Below are positions 49,315 through 57,553 of a stretch of DNA of 64,000 bases, piece after piece. Origin of the DNA: an uncultured Anaerolineae bacterium (GTDB taxonomy: Bacteria > Chloroflexota > Anaerolineae > Promineifilales > Promineifilaceae); assembly GCA_937943625.1 (NCBI GenBank), contig CALEAD010000012.1, positions 20,439 through 84,438 on the forward strand, given 5' to 3'. The notes beneath the pieces were generated by a model. It did not search any database. It was not told the DNA's origin and worked only from the letters and a program-made list of their open reading frames with translations. Every line of letters begins with the position of its first letter. Position 1 is the first letter of the stretch. A program made the translations under genes and the position numbers.

Positions 49315-51126
49315 ATGATTGCAGATTTGCCTGTAAACGAAACGGCCGTTGGTCAACGACCGTCTGTTATCAACGATTTCTCGATGGTGGTCGCTACCGT
49401 AAACGGCACAGGCAGTCAGACCGCCAACCTGACGTTGCTGCGCGCCTTCTTCAAGATGGGTATTCCCGTCAATGGTAAAAACATCTTCCCCTCCAACATT
49501 CAGGGGCTGCCCACTTGGTATCACATTCGCGTCAGCCGCGATGGGTATGTGGCACGCCGTCACACCGCAGAAATTTTGGTGGCATTTAACCCTACCACTG
49601 CAGCGCAAGATATTGAGGCGCTGCCCGCCGGCGGTGTTTGCCTGGTCAATGGCGACTGGCGCGACGTGCCGCACCGCGCCGATGTGACCTACTATGCGAT
49701 CCCCGTCAACCAGTTTATCCGCGACACGGGCACAAAGGGGAAACAGCGCGACTACATCGCCAACATGGTCTACGTGGGGGCGCTGGCGCACTTGCTGGGT
49801 ATTCCCTTGCAGGTGCTAGAAGAGGCGCTGAGCTTTCAGTTTAACGGCCGTCAATCGCTCATTACCAGCAACATGGGTGTTGTACGTGCTGCTCACGCCT
49901 GGGCCACAGAAAACCTGCCCAAGCAAGACCCCTATGGGGTAGCGCTGATGAACGCCACCGCCGGGCAAATTTTGATCACTGGCAACGAGGCGGCTGCCCT
50001 GGGCGCAATTTTTGGCGGCGTCAGCGTCGTCGCCTGGTATCCCATCACCCCTTCCACCAGCCTGGTAGACGCCCTGAACAGCTACCTGCCACAACTGCGC
50101 CAGGATGAAGAGACCGGCGCGCCCACGTATGCAGTGATTCAGGCGGAGGATGAGCTGGCCGCGATAGGCATGGTTCTGGGCGCAGGCTGGGCGGGCGCGC
50201 GCGCCATGACCGCCACTTCTGGTCCCGGCATCTCCCTGATGGCGGAGTTTGCCAGCCTGGGCTATTTTGCCGAAATCCCCGCCGTGATCTGGGATGTGCA
50301 GCGTGTTGGCCCTAGCACCGGGCTGCCCACGCGCACCAGCCAGGGAGACCTGCTCTTTGTTTATTATCTCGGCCACGGTGATACCAAAAACGTCATCTTG
50401 CTGCCGGCTACGGTGGCAGAGTGCTTTGAATTTGGCTACACCGCCTTTGACCTGGCGGAAACGTTGCAAACGCCGGTTTTTGTGCTGAGCGACCTGGACC
50501 TGGGTATGAATAACTGGATGTCGCCGCCGTTTAGCTACCCGCCACAGCCGCTACAGCGGGGAAAGGTGCTGACGGCCGAAGAGGTGCAGCGCAACGGCTT
50601 TGTGCGCTTTAAGGATATAGATGGTGACGGCATTACCTATCGCACCTTACCGGGCAATACACACCCCAAGGCGGCCTGGTTTGCACGCGGCACCGGCCAC
50701 AACGAAAATGGCGTCTACAGCGAAAAGCCAGAAGATTGGGCGCAAAACATGGCGCGCCTGGCACGTAAATTCGAAACGGCGCGCGCCCTGGTTCCCGCGC
50801 CGATCATTGACGAGACGCCAGACGCGGACTTTGGCATCATTGCCTTTGGTACGAGCAAGTACGCCATTGATGAAGCACGCGCCCGGCTGGCGGCGGAGGG
50901 CATTAAAACCAGCTTTATGCGCATTCGCGCCTTACCTATCAACCAGGCTGTCAAAGATTTCATTGCCCGCCATGAACGGAATTTTGTCATTGAACTAAAT
51001 CGTGACGGCCAGCTGCGTACCATTTTGCAAACAGAAGTGCCGGAGATGGCTGCAAGGTTGCTCTCCATCGCCCATTTAGACGGGATGCCCTTAACGGCAC
51101 GTTGGATCGTGGAAAGAGTGCGCTAA
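49315..51126 (+). CDS. korA: 2-oxoacid:ferredoxin oxidoreductase, fused gamma-alpha subunit
   Basis: A 603-residue subunit combining the gamma domain (residues about 18-190, ATVNGTGSQTANLTLLRAFF, VLVAFNPTTAAQDIEALPAG-type) and the alpha pyrophosphate-binding domains (GNEAAALGAIFGGVSVVAWY, PITPSTSLVDALNSYLPQLR, ATSGPGISLMAEFASLGYFA). With KorB it oxidises 2-oxoglutarate or another 2-oxoacid with CoA and ferredoxin. It is intracellular. The partner gene korB lies downstream, but a 137-bp foldback element sits between them. Confidence 0.92.
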   Translation: MIADLPVNETAVGQRPSVINDFSMVVATVNGTGSQTANLTLLRAFFKMGIPVNGKNIFPSNIQGLPTWYHIRVSRDGYVARRHTAEILVAFNPTTAAQDIEALPAGGVCLVNGDWRDVPHRADVTYYAIPVNQFIRDTGTKGKQRDYIANMVYVGALAHLLGIPLQVLEEALSFQFNGRQSLITSNMGVVRAAHAWATENLPKQDPYGVALMNATAGQILITGNEAAALGAIFGGVSVVAWYPITPSTSLVDALNSYLPQLRQDEETGAPTYAVIQAEDELAAIGMVLGAGWAGARAMTATSGPGISLMAEFASLGYFAEIPAVIWDVQRVGPSTGLPTRTSQGDLLFVYYLGHGDTKNVILLPATVAECFEFGYTAFDLAETLQTPVFVLSDLDLGMNNWMSPPFSYPPQPLQRGKVLTAEEVQRNGFVRFKDIDGDGITYRTLPGNTHPKAAWFARGTGHNENGVYSEKPEDWAQNMARLARKFETARALVPAPIIDETPDADFGIIAFGTSKYAIDEARARLAAEGIKTSFMRIRALPINQAVKDFIARHERNFVIELNRDGQLRTILQTEVPEMAARLLSIAHLDGMPLTARWIVERVR

Positions 51127-51140
51127 AAGCTAACGATGAT

Positions 51141-51277
51141 ATGGTTCATAATGTGCTGGAAAGATGGTTGACAATTTTTTGACCGCCGACAACTGCCTGC
51201 CAACCGCGATTTTACCAGTGATGGGCGGTCTGCTGTCGGCCGTCTGCGGCCGGATCTGTAAGGATGTTTTGAATCAG
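51141..51277. repeat. Foldback element inside the korA-korB gap
   Basis: ATGGTTCATAATGTGCTGG and GATGGTTGACAATTTTTTGA form the left part; GTCTGCGGCCGGATCTGTAA and GGATGTTTTGAATCAGG form the right part. It matches the element at 9470-9604 over both ends. The inner arms are heptads of the GACCGCC/GGCGGTC type. Confidence 0.75.
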
Positions 51278-51311
51278 GTCCTAACGGCTCATGATTTTTG
51301 GGAGTAAGAAA

Positions 51312-52346
51312 ATGGGTGCAACACGACCAGAACGACTCAATCTAATTGGCCTGACAAGGGCGGACTATAACGGCGGGCCTAGTACGCTGTGCCAGGGTTG
51401 CGGCCATAACTCCATCTCTAGCCAGATTATTCAGGTGGCGTATGAGTTGAGTATACGGCCGTATGAAGTGATTAAGCTCAGCGGCATTGGCTGTTCTAGC
51501 AAGTCGCCGGCCTATTTTTTGGGGCAGTCGTTTGGCTTTAATGCGCTGCACGGCCGTATGCCGGCCATTGCCACCGGCGCCCTGACGGCAAACCATACCT
51601 TGCGCGCTATTGGCGTCAGCGGGGATGGGGATACGGGCAGCATTGGCCTGGGGCAGTTTAAGCACCTGCTGCGGCGCAATGTGCGCATGGTGTACATTGT
51701 GGAAAACAATGGCGTCTATGGCCTGACTAAGGGGCAGTTTAGCGCCACGGCCGATCAGGGGCAGGTGTTGAAATATGCGGGTGAAAATGAGTTCCCGCCG
51801 GTGGATATTTGCATGGAGGCGATTATTGCCGGGGCGGGCTTTGTGGCGCGCTCTTTTTCTGGCGATGCGGCGCAGGTGCGTGAATTGCTGAAGGCGGCCA
51901 TGAGTTTTAACGGCACGGCTGTGCTCGACATCATCAGTCCGTGTGTGGCCTTTAACAATCACGATAGCTCGACCAAGAGCTACAGCTACGGCAAGGAGCA
52001 TGAGCTCCCCCTGCATGAACTGGGCTGGGTCCCCCCCAGCGCAGAAATTGTGATCGAGACGTATGAACCGGGGGAAATGCGCCTGGTAGATATGCCCGAT
52101 GGCTCTTACATTCAACTGCGCAAGCTGGAGGAGGATTATGACCCCACAGACCGCCTGGGGGCGATGCACCGGTTGCAATGGGCACAGCAACAGCAGGAAT
52201 TTATTACGGGGCTAATTTACTACAATCCGCAGCGCCCCAACCTGGCACAAACGCTGCGCCTGGGTGAGACGCCGTTGGCGCAGCTGCCCGCGGAAAAATT
52301 ACGGCCGTCGTCAGAGAAACTGGCGCAGTTGATGGCGAAACTGTAG
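51312..52346 (+). CDS. korB: 2-oxoacid:ferredoxin oxidoreductase, beta subunit
   Basis: A 344-residue thiamine-diphosphate subunit. The iron-sulfur cysteines appear as LCQGCGHNSISSQII and SGIGCSSKSPAYF, and the ThDP motif as IGVSGDGDTGSIGLGQFKHL with IVENNGVYGLTKGQ. It completes the KorAB enzyme. I prefer the ATG at 51312, which has GGGAGTAAG just upstream; an ATG at 51291 would add seven residues with no Shine-Dalgarno. No third ferredoxin-like subunit is nearby. Confidence 0.93.
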   Translation: MGATRPERLNLIGLTRADYNGGPSTLCQGCGHNSISSQIIQVAYELSIRPYEVIKLSGIGCSSKSPAYFLGQSFGFNALHGRMPAIATGALTANHTLRAIGVSGDGDTGSIGLGQFKHLLRRNVRMVYIVENNGVYGLTKGQFSATADQGQVLKYAGENEFPPVDICMEAIIAGAGFVARSFSGDAAQVRELLKAAMSFNGTAVLDIISPCVAFNNHDSSTKSYSYGKEHELPLHELGWVPPSAEIVIETYEPGEMRLVDMPDGSYIQLRKLEEDYDPTDRLGAMHRLQWAQQQQEFITGLIYYNPQRPNLAQTLRLGETPLAQLPAEKLRPSSEKLAQLMAKL

Positions 52347-52350
52347 TCCA

Positions 52351-53316
52351 TTAAGCTGGGGCGATGAAGGAATAGCCGACGGGCACGTCGTCGCGCGTAA
52401 AGGCGGCCGTGAGCCAGACGCGGCGAATGGTCAGGAAGGGGGAGATGGCGGCGTGTTCGTTGTTGGACAACGGCCGTTGCGAGTAGTAGCCGGCAAAAAA
52501 CGCTTCCGTCAAATCCTGCGATACGTTTAGCAGATCTGTATTCAGCAAAAACGTGGCAATGTCATACGCCCGCCAACCCGGCCCGCACAGGTCAAAGTTG
52601 AAAAACGTCGGGCTGTGATCATCCACAAAATAGGTGTTGTGGCTATGGAAATCTCCGCCAATCGGCCCCCAGCTATCCTCTGTGTGGTACGAGTTGCGGA
52701 TCAGCGCCAAAATTTCTTCCTTTGCCTCCTCCGCAGACGTCACCAACAAATCCAGGTCACGCTGGCGGCTGCGGCGATGTCCCCAAATTTGCTTGAGTCG
52801 CGCCACCGGCCAATCCACCAGAAACGCCAGGTCCATTGGCTGCCGCTTGTGCGCCGTCTGGAAGTTGTTAGAAACCACGTGAATTTTGGCCATGTGCGCA
52901 CCCAGGGCAAAAAGCTGGTTGGGGTTGCGCGGATTCATGGGTTGCCCATTGGCAAAGCTAAAAAGCGCTATGTAGCGCACCCCTTCTGGCGCCAGAACAG
53001 TGCCCAGGAAATGGCCGTCTTTGCGCTTAATGGGATAGGCTACTGGCAACCCCTGTTCACGCAGATAATCCAGCCAGGCCAGCTCGTACTCATAATCTGA
53101 TTCTTGCCGGTTTAGGTGTGAAGCCACCTGGTACACCCGCAGCACATACTTGCGTCCCCCTGCCAGCACCTTGTAATGATCGTTGTCTTGCGTGCGCAAC
53201 ACCTTGGTAAACAGCTTGCAGGCTACCAGAGCGCCCAAGTCATACTCGTCATTGATTACTTCCGCCAGCGCGTCTGCTGCCAGAAAAGAACGGGTTACAG
53301 GAATCTGCTTTTGCAT
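52351..53316 (-). CDS. APH/homoserine kinase II-type phosphotransferase
   Basis: A 321-residue kinase-like protein. It shows the ATP-side KYVLRVYQVASHLNR, the catalytic loop IGGDFHSHNTYFVDD and the metal-binding FFNFDLCGPGWRAYD, as in aminoglycoside phosphotransferase, choline or homoserine kinases. The small molecule it phosphorylates is not clear; an antibiotic-resistance role should not be assumed. It converges with korB with 4 bp between stops. The start ATG at 53316 has GAGAG about 7 bases upstream. Confidence 0.82.
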   Translation of the reverse strand: MQKQIPVTRSFLAADALAEVINDEYDLGALVACKLFTKVLRTQDNDHYKVLAGGRKYVLRVYQVASHLNRQESDYEYELAWLDYLREQGLPVAYPIKRKDGHFLGTVLAPEGVRYIALFSFANGQPMNPRNPNQLFALGAHMAKIHVVSNNFQTAHKRQPMDLAFLVDWPVARLKQIWGHRRSRQRDLDLLVTSAEEAKEEILALIRNSYHTEDSWGPIGGDFHSHNTYFVDDHSPTFFNFDLCGPGWRAYDIATFLLNTDLLNVSQDLTEAFFAGYYSQRPLSNNEHAAISPFLTIRRVWLTAAFTRDDVPVGYSFIAPA

Positions 53317-53534
53317 CGTTTTCTCTCTTTACAACCTGTCCCGGGTTCGGGTTGGTGTATGATCTTGCTGTGTGGCGCAATTCTAGCACGAGTTGTAACG
53401 GCCGTGTACCTGCCAGGATAAAACAACTGGAGTTTGGGAAAAATTGCACCGATCTCTGGTGCTGTAATGCGATTTGCCAAACGCACTGCACTGGTAACGA
53501 AAAAACGCCACTGTTCAGAAAACGTAACGACTCA

Positions 53535-53597
53535 GGTGCAAGGCACTGGCCGCAGGAGTTACAAATGGCTAGAATCGTCTGGCCAGTGCCTTGCACC
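53535..53597. repeat. 17-bp perfect inverted repeat with 29-nt loop
   Basis: GGTGCAAGGCACTGGCC at 53535-53551 is mirrored exactly at 53581-53597. The flanks are ACTCA on the left and ACTCAG on the right. No T-run follows, so it is not a simple terminator. It may be a decayed mobile-element end or an RNA structure in the leader of the kinase transcript. Confidence 0.7.
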
Positions 53598-53626
53598 ACT
53601 CAGGCTTAGTAGTTACCAGAAAACAA

Positions 53627-53656
53627 AAAGAGGCTAACCATCTGGTTAGCCTCTTT
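53627..53656 (-). terminator. Rho-independent terminator of cspA
   Basis: AAAGAGGCTAACCA and TGGTTAGCCTCTTT form a 14-bp stem with a 2-base gap. On the minus strand it is followed by TTTTTGTTTT. It lies 28 bp past the cspA stop. Confidence 0.88.
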
Positions 53657-53683
53657 TGCTGCAATGACACGGAATCCGTGTTT

Positions 53684-53896
53684 TTAGATTTTGCGCACGC
53701 TTGCCGCGGCCGGGCCTTTTGGTCCCTGGACAATCGAAAACTCGACTTCGTCCCCTTCCGCCAGACTGCGGAAGCCTTGGGACTCAATCGCAGAATAGTG
53801 TACGAAGACATCACTGCCGTTCGCCTGCGATAAGAAACCAAATCCTTTTTGATCATTGAACCACTTCACGGTTCCGGTGACACGTTGTTCACTCAT
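53684..53896 (-). CDS. cspA: Cold shock protein, CspA family
   Basis: A 70-residue single-stranded nucleic-acid chaperone. It shows RNP1 KGFGFL and RNP2 VFVHYSAI, and starts [22 protein letters not shown] lies about 9 bases before the ATG at 53896; the longer frame to 54004 includes a terminator hairpin and is not coding. The leader contains a strong hairpin-plus-T-run 81 bases upstream (53978-54015), so either the promoter lies within those 80 bases or the hairpin is a conditional attenuator. Confidence 0.95.
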   Translation of the reverse strand: MSEQRVTGTVKWFNDQKGFGFLSQANGSDVFVHYSAIESQGFRSLAEGDEVEFSIVQGPKGPAAASVRKI

Positions 53897-53977
53897 TGTT
53901 GAAAACTCCTTATGTTTTCTAAAATTTTCGTGCTTCCTCGATTTCAGAACGTTTTTGGTTCTCAACAACTGCTGCAA

Positions 53978-54015
53978 CAAAAAAACGCTGTCCAGACTTT
54001 GCATCCAGACAGCGT
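53978..54015 (-). terminator. Hairpin with T-run upstream of cspA
   Basis: On the minus strand GACGCTGTC pairs with GACAGCGTT across a loop containing TCTGGATGCAAAGTCTG, followed by seven Ts. It is either the terminator of the gene at 54198 or a cold-responsive attenuator in the cspA leader. Confidence 0.7.
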
Positions 54016-54197
54016 CTTCAAATAGCTTAGTCAGAACTTACAACTTCTTAAATCTTTGAAACTTGACCCTAATATACCCTCAGGCGTCGTTTCTGTCAAA
54101 TCTGGCTAAGGCCATTCAGCAATTGTAAATTTGAAACAATGCGGGTGGGCGGGACGGCACGGAAAAGTTCGTATTGACCGCTTTAGCGGGCAGCCCA

Positions 54198-54677
54198 TTA
54201 ATTCCTGCTCAGCAGCGTCAGGGGAACAGAGCCGTCTTGTCCTGGTCGGCGACCCATCACGTGCTGATGGTGACGCGCCTGGTCTTGCTCCGTCATTTTG
54301 CCGGGCAAGGGCAATTGCGCAAAACGGCGGAGCAGCAAATGGTCAATCAGGTACGCAACCAGGGAAAGGTTATAAGCGTCATCATTCATCTTGTACTCAG
54401 ATGGGTCCTGGTTGACAATCAGCTCATCTGCCTGGAAGCCCGTTTCGCTGGCCACCAAGTGCAGCTGGAAAATGCATGTGCCCGTCCAACTGCGGTGAAA
54501 GTGTAGCCACTCACCATCCAGGTAAATAAACCATTTATCCTGTTGTGTGGCGGGAATAAAGCCGCGCTCGATGCGCTGCATCTCATCGGGCGTATAGTTA
54601 CCCGTGATCAGCAGACGTTTTTGCCGCGTGGGCATCGGTTTGATCTTCCAGGAATCGGCCGTTGCGCGCAGTGTCAT
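54198..54677 (-). CDS. Hypothetical protein, 159 residues
   Basis: Unrecognised, but with the look of a conserved family: QDKWFIYLDGEWLHFHRSWT followed by GTCIFQLHLVASETGFQADE, and an Asp/Asn-rich middle (VNQDPSEYKMNDDAYNLSLV). It is soluble and has no signal peptide. The ATG at 54677 has AGGGATT upstream; a longer frame to 54953 overlaps the transpeptidase gene and is a shadow. The 19-bp gap suggests co-transcription with the L,D-transpeptidase upstream. Role unknown. Confidence 0.72.
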   Translation of the reverse strand: MTLRATADSWKIKPMPTRQKRLLITGNYTPDEMQRIERGFIPATQQDKWFIYLDGEWLHFHRSWTGTCIFQLHLVASETGFQADELIVNQDPSEYKMNDDAYNLSLVAYLIDHLLLRRFAQLPLPGKMTEQDQARHHQHVMGRRPGQDGSVPLTLLSRN

Positions 54678-54696
54678 AATTAATCCCTCAGACTGG

Positions 54697-55788
54697 TTAT
54701 GGGCCGGCAAAGTTTTCCAATGGATCATGGCGCTCAAAGTAGCTGTTGGGGTCAGAGGAATGCACCCACACCCACAGGGCGTTAGGCGCGTTCTCTGACC
54801 AGTAGTACACCCACTCAGCGGCGCGCGGAGGCATATTGACGCAGCCATGGCTATGCTTGTAGCCAAAGCGGTCGTGCCAGAATGCGCCATGAAGCGCGAT
54901 GTCATGGTCAAAAAAGAGCGTGTGGGGCACGTCTTCGATGAAGTAGTAATCAATTTGCCCTTCAGCGCCGGACATCTTGGTTTGCAGGTGACGGCTCCAT
55001 ACCTGGAAAAGACCTTCGCGCGTGGGCCAGCGGTTCAGACCACTCGAAACCAGACCGGCATAAACCATCCGGTCGCCTTCGTAGGCGGCAAAGCTCTGTT
55101 CGTACAGGTCTACTTCTACCCAGAATTCAGTGGCGCCAATTTCTACCGGTCGCGGCTTGACGTCTACCAGGCTGACAAAGGTCTGCCGTACCCAGTAGCC
55201 ACCGCCGATGTTGTACCACAACCAGTTGCCATCTGGCTCTTCTATCAGCCTGGCATCGTATACCTGGAAAAAGGTGTACCGGTCGAGTTTCGGCGTGCCT
55301 GGCTCATGGGGCAGGCCTGGGGCACGACTGGGGAAAACGGGGGCCAGAATCCAGCCAAACGGCCGTTGCGGTTGTGCCATTATCTGATACCCAGCAAAAC
55401 GCGATGCTGTCACCAGGCGCAAATCGTGTGCCTGCACGTACTCCCCATAATTGATCACATACCAGACTTGCCCTTCACTTTCTACGCGATCCTCTACTGT
55501 AGCAAAAAGAAACCCATCTCCCACGTTGCGCACAATAGGTGCTGCCAGGCTGGGGGCACTGTATACGTTAATCAGATCGTTCAGGCGGGCATAAGTGCGA
55601 TTGCGAATAATGCTGCGCGGCTGCGGTTCTGGTTCGACAAAGGTGGGCTGGGATGCTTCCGGCGTACACACGTGGCCGATGCTGTCCGCATACACGTAAC
55701 AATTCGCCGCTTTGGTAGGGCTGGCCCCCATCAACCAGGCTACCAGCGCCCCCGCCAAAACCAAACCTGTTTGCCAGAATCGCCGCAT
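54697..55788 (-). CDS. L,D-transpeptidase (YkuD domain), secreted
   Basis: A 363-residue protein. The signal peptide MRRFWQTGLVLAGALVAWLM ends near ASPTKA. The mature N-terminal part has two SH3-like wall-binding stretches (LINVYSAPSLAAPIVRNVGD, WYVINYGEYVQAHDL). The C-terminal YkuD domain has the catalytic signature HGAFWHDRFG followed by HSHGCVNMPP, with the nucleophile Cys in SHGCVN. It would cross-link peptidoglycan, or another cell-surface polymer if the host wall is unusual. The ATG at 55788 overlaps the flotillin stop (TGATG); the TTG at 55791 is less likely. Confidence 0.9.
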   Translation of the reverse strand: MRRFWQTGLVLAGALVAWLMGASPTKAANCYVYADSIGHVCTPEASQPTFVEPEPQPRSIIRNRTYARLNDLINVYSAPSLAAPIVRNVGDGFLFATVEDRVESEGQVWYVINYGEYVQAHDLRLVTASRFAGYQIMAQPQRPFGWILAPVFPSRAPGLPHEPGTPKLDRYTFFQVYDARLIEEPDGNWLWYNIGGGYWVRQTFVSLVDVKPRPVEIGATEFWVEVDLYEQSFAAYEGDRMVYAGLVSSGLNRWPTREGLFQVWSRHLQTKMSGAEGQIDYYFIEDVPHTLFFDHDIALHGAFWHDRFGYKHSHGCVNMPPRAAEWVYYWSENAPNALWVWVHSSDPNSYFERHDPLENFAGP

Positions 55789-57284
55789 CAACTTAACCCC
55801 TCTTCATCACCTGCCTTGGGCTGCGCCTTTAGTCCCGGAAGGTGAGAAATCGCCCCGATCAGATCCATGCCCGTCAGCGCTTCAATGGTTGCTGGCACCT
55901 GGGCGATGATGTTGGTGACATCTTGAGTAATTTTGGCTGCGCCAGCGCCGTTGCCATCTCCTCCTGTGTTGACGATGACAATGCGCTCCGTTTTTGCCAG
56001 CGGTTGTGCCACGGCGGCCGCCACTTCTGGCAACCTGTCCAGGAGCTGTTGAATAACAGCCGCCTGCGTATACTCCTTCCACGCTTCCGCCTTTTTCAGC
56101 GTGGCCTCTGCTTCTGCCAGACCTTGCTGGCGAATGACCTCCGCCTCGGCCAGACCCTTCTGGCGCAGAATTTCGGCCTCGGCCAGGCCGCGCGCCTTCG
56201 CTGCGTCTGCCTCAGCCAGACCTTTCTGGCGGATGGCTTCTGCCTCACCTGTTGCTTCGGTTTGCAGCTGGAACTGTCGCGCTTCGGCCAGGGTTTGCAC
56301 CTTATAGCGCTCCGCTTCGGCTGGCTTGCGCACGGTGGCATCCAGCTCTTTTTCGCGCCGTGCCACCTCTTGCTGCTGCACCTCGATGGATTTGCGCTTG
56401 GCGACTACTTCCACTTCGACTTCCTCAGCCTTGACTTGCTGATTGGTGATGTTCATTTGCAGCGTATAAGCCAGCTCTGCCTCTGCCCTTTTGCGATTTG
56501 TTTCGGCCTCAAAGGCGGCTTTTTGCACCTCGAACTGCTTGCGGCTTTCGGCAATTTTTGTTTCGGCCTCAAATTTGGCCGATTCGCCCTGCTGGCGCGC
56601 GCGGGCGCTTTCAATTGTGGCGTCACGCGCTGCTTCCGCCTCGCCGATGGTGGCGTCGCGCTTGACCTGGGCAATGCGCGGACGGCCGAGTGCTTCCAGG
56701 TACCCTTCGGAATCGCTGATGTCTTTGATGACAAAGGAGACGATCTCCAGCCCCATGCTGGCCATGTCTTCGCCGGAGACTTCTTGCACTTTTTGCGCAA
56801 AGGCTTCGCGGTCTTTGTATAGCTGCTCGACGGTCAGGGTGCCGAGGATGGCGCGCAGGTGGCCGGCCAGGGTTTCGTGCGCCACGTATTTGATCTCGTC
56901 CTGGCTCTTGGAGAGGAACTGGATAGCGGCCGTTCTGATAGAGTTTTCGTCGCTGCCGATTTTCACCTGCGCTACGCCGTCTACCGTGACCGGCACGCCT
57001 TGCAGGGTGGGCACGTCGGGGGTAGTAATGTCAATGGTCATGATTTCCAGCGAGAGGTCATCCACGCGCTCCAGGATGGGCCAGATGAACGAACGGCCAC
57101 CGGTGACGATGCGGAATTTGCTCTCGATGCCGCTCATTTCACGCCCCTTGTGCCCCTCACCGCGGCCAGAGATCACCAGAACCTGGTTAGGGCCGACTTT
57201 CTTCACGCGGCTGGCATAGACAAAGAGCACCGTAAACAACACAAAGACAACAGCCGGAATTGCTACAGCCAAAATACCTTCCAT
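55788..57284 (-). CDS. Flotillin/SPFH-domain protein (YqiK/FloT-like)
   Basis: A 498-residue membrane scaffold. One N-terminal helix (VAIPAVVFVLFTVLFVYASR), the SPFH domain (about 30-220, VLVISGRGEGHKGREMSGIE), a long helical coiled coil rich in AEAE repeats (KGLAEADAAKARGLAEAEIL, RQKGLAEAEVIRQQGLAEAE) and a Gly/Ala-rich tail. Flotillins organise membrane microdomains and often pair with NfeD proteins; the nfeD-type gene lies upstream on the same strand, although a foldback repeat separates them. AGGAGAG precedes the ATG. Confidence 0.9.
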   Translation of the reverse strand: MEGILAVAIPAVVFVLFTVLFVYASRVKKVGPNQVLVISGRGEGHKGREMSGIESKFRIVTGGRSFIWPILERVDDLSLEIMTIDITTPDVPTLQGVPVTVDGVAQVKIGSDENSIRTAAIQFLSKSQDEIKYVAHETLAGHLRAILGTLTVEQLYKDREAFAQKVQEVSGEDMASMGLEIVSFVIKDISDSEGYLEALGRPRIAQVKRDATIGEAEAARDATIESARARQQGESAKFEAETKIAESRKQFEVQKAAFEAETNRKRAEAELAYTLQMNITNQQVKAEEVEVEVVAKRKSIEVQQQEVARREKELDATVRKPAEAERYKVQTLAEARQFQLQTEATGEAEAIRQKGLAEADAAKARGLAEAEILRQKGLAEAEVIRQQGLAEAEATLKKAEAWKEYTQAAVIQQLLDRLPEVAAAVAQPLAKTERIVIVNTGGDGNGAGAAKITQDVTNIIAQVPATIEALTGMDLIGAISHLPGLKAQPKAGDEEGLS

Positions 57285-57308
57285 AGAGGCTCTCCTTTTG
57301 TTAATTGG

Positions 57309-57448
57309 GCATGGTTCAAGCGAGCTTTACAATTTGACCGCCGACCACCGACCGCAGACTGCCATGTCTTTCCAGTGTTGCGGTCGGTGGTCGGCCATCA
57401 GCAGTCGAAAAATTGTAAAGCACCTCTGCAACATGTCATGAACCATGC
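57309..57448. repeat. Foldback element, best preserved copy (140 bp)
   Basis: Terminal 10-bp inverted repeats GCATGGTTCA (57309-57318) and TGAACCATGC (57439-57448). Inside, GCTTTACAATTT (57324-57335) pairs with AAATTGTAAAGC (57410-57421), and CCGACCACCGACCGCA (57341-57356) pairs perfectly with 57379-57394. The unit could fold almost completely as DNA or RNA. It lies between nfeD and the flotillin gene. Confidence 0.85.
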
Positions 57449-57553
57449 CGTTAATTGGGTAACGTCATCTCAAGTTACCGGTGACAGATTCGGCCAATTT
57501 GTAACAAAACAACAGAGACAAGAGGCATAGGAGCCTCTCACCACTTATGAATC

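Larger units (their letters stand above)
53317..53683. other. 367-bp spacer with several hairpins, no gene
   Basis: Lies between the kinase gene and cspA, both on the minus strand. It holds an ACGGCCGT copy (53399), a small GCACC/GGTGC hairpin (53446-53462), the large stem-loop at 53535-53597 and the cspA terminator at 53627. No credible open frame longer than a few codons with a start signal is present on either strand. Confidence 0.5.

Noticed and set aside
55842..56822. 326-codon plus-strand frame antisense to the flotillin gene
   Set aside because: The codon pattern is the mirror of the AEAE coiled-coil repeats (runs of Leu/Phe/Cys). No start signal was seen and the flotillin frame is complete.
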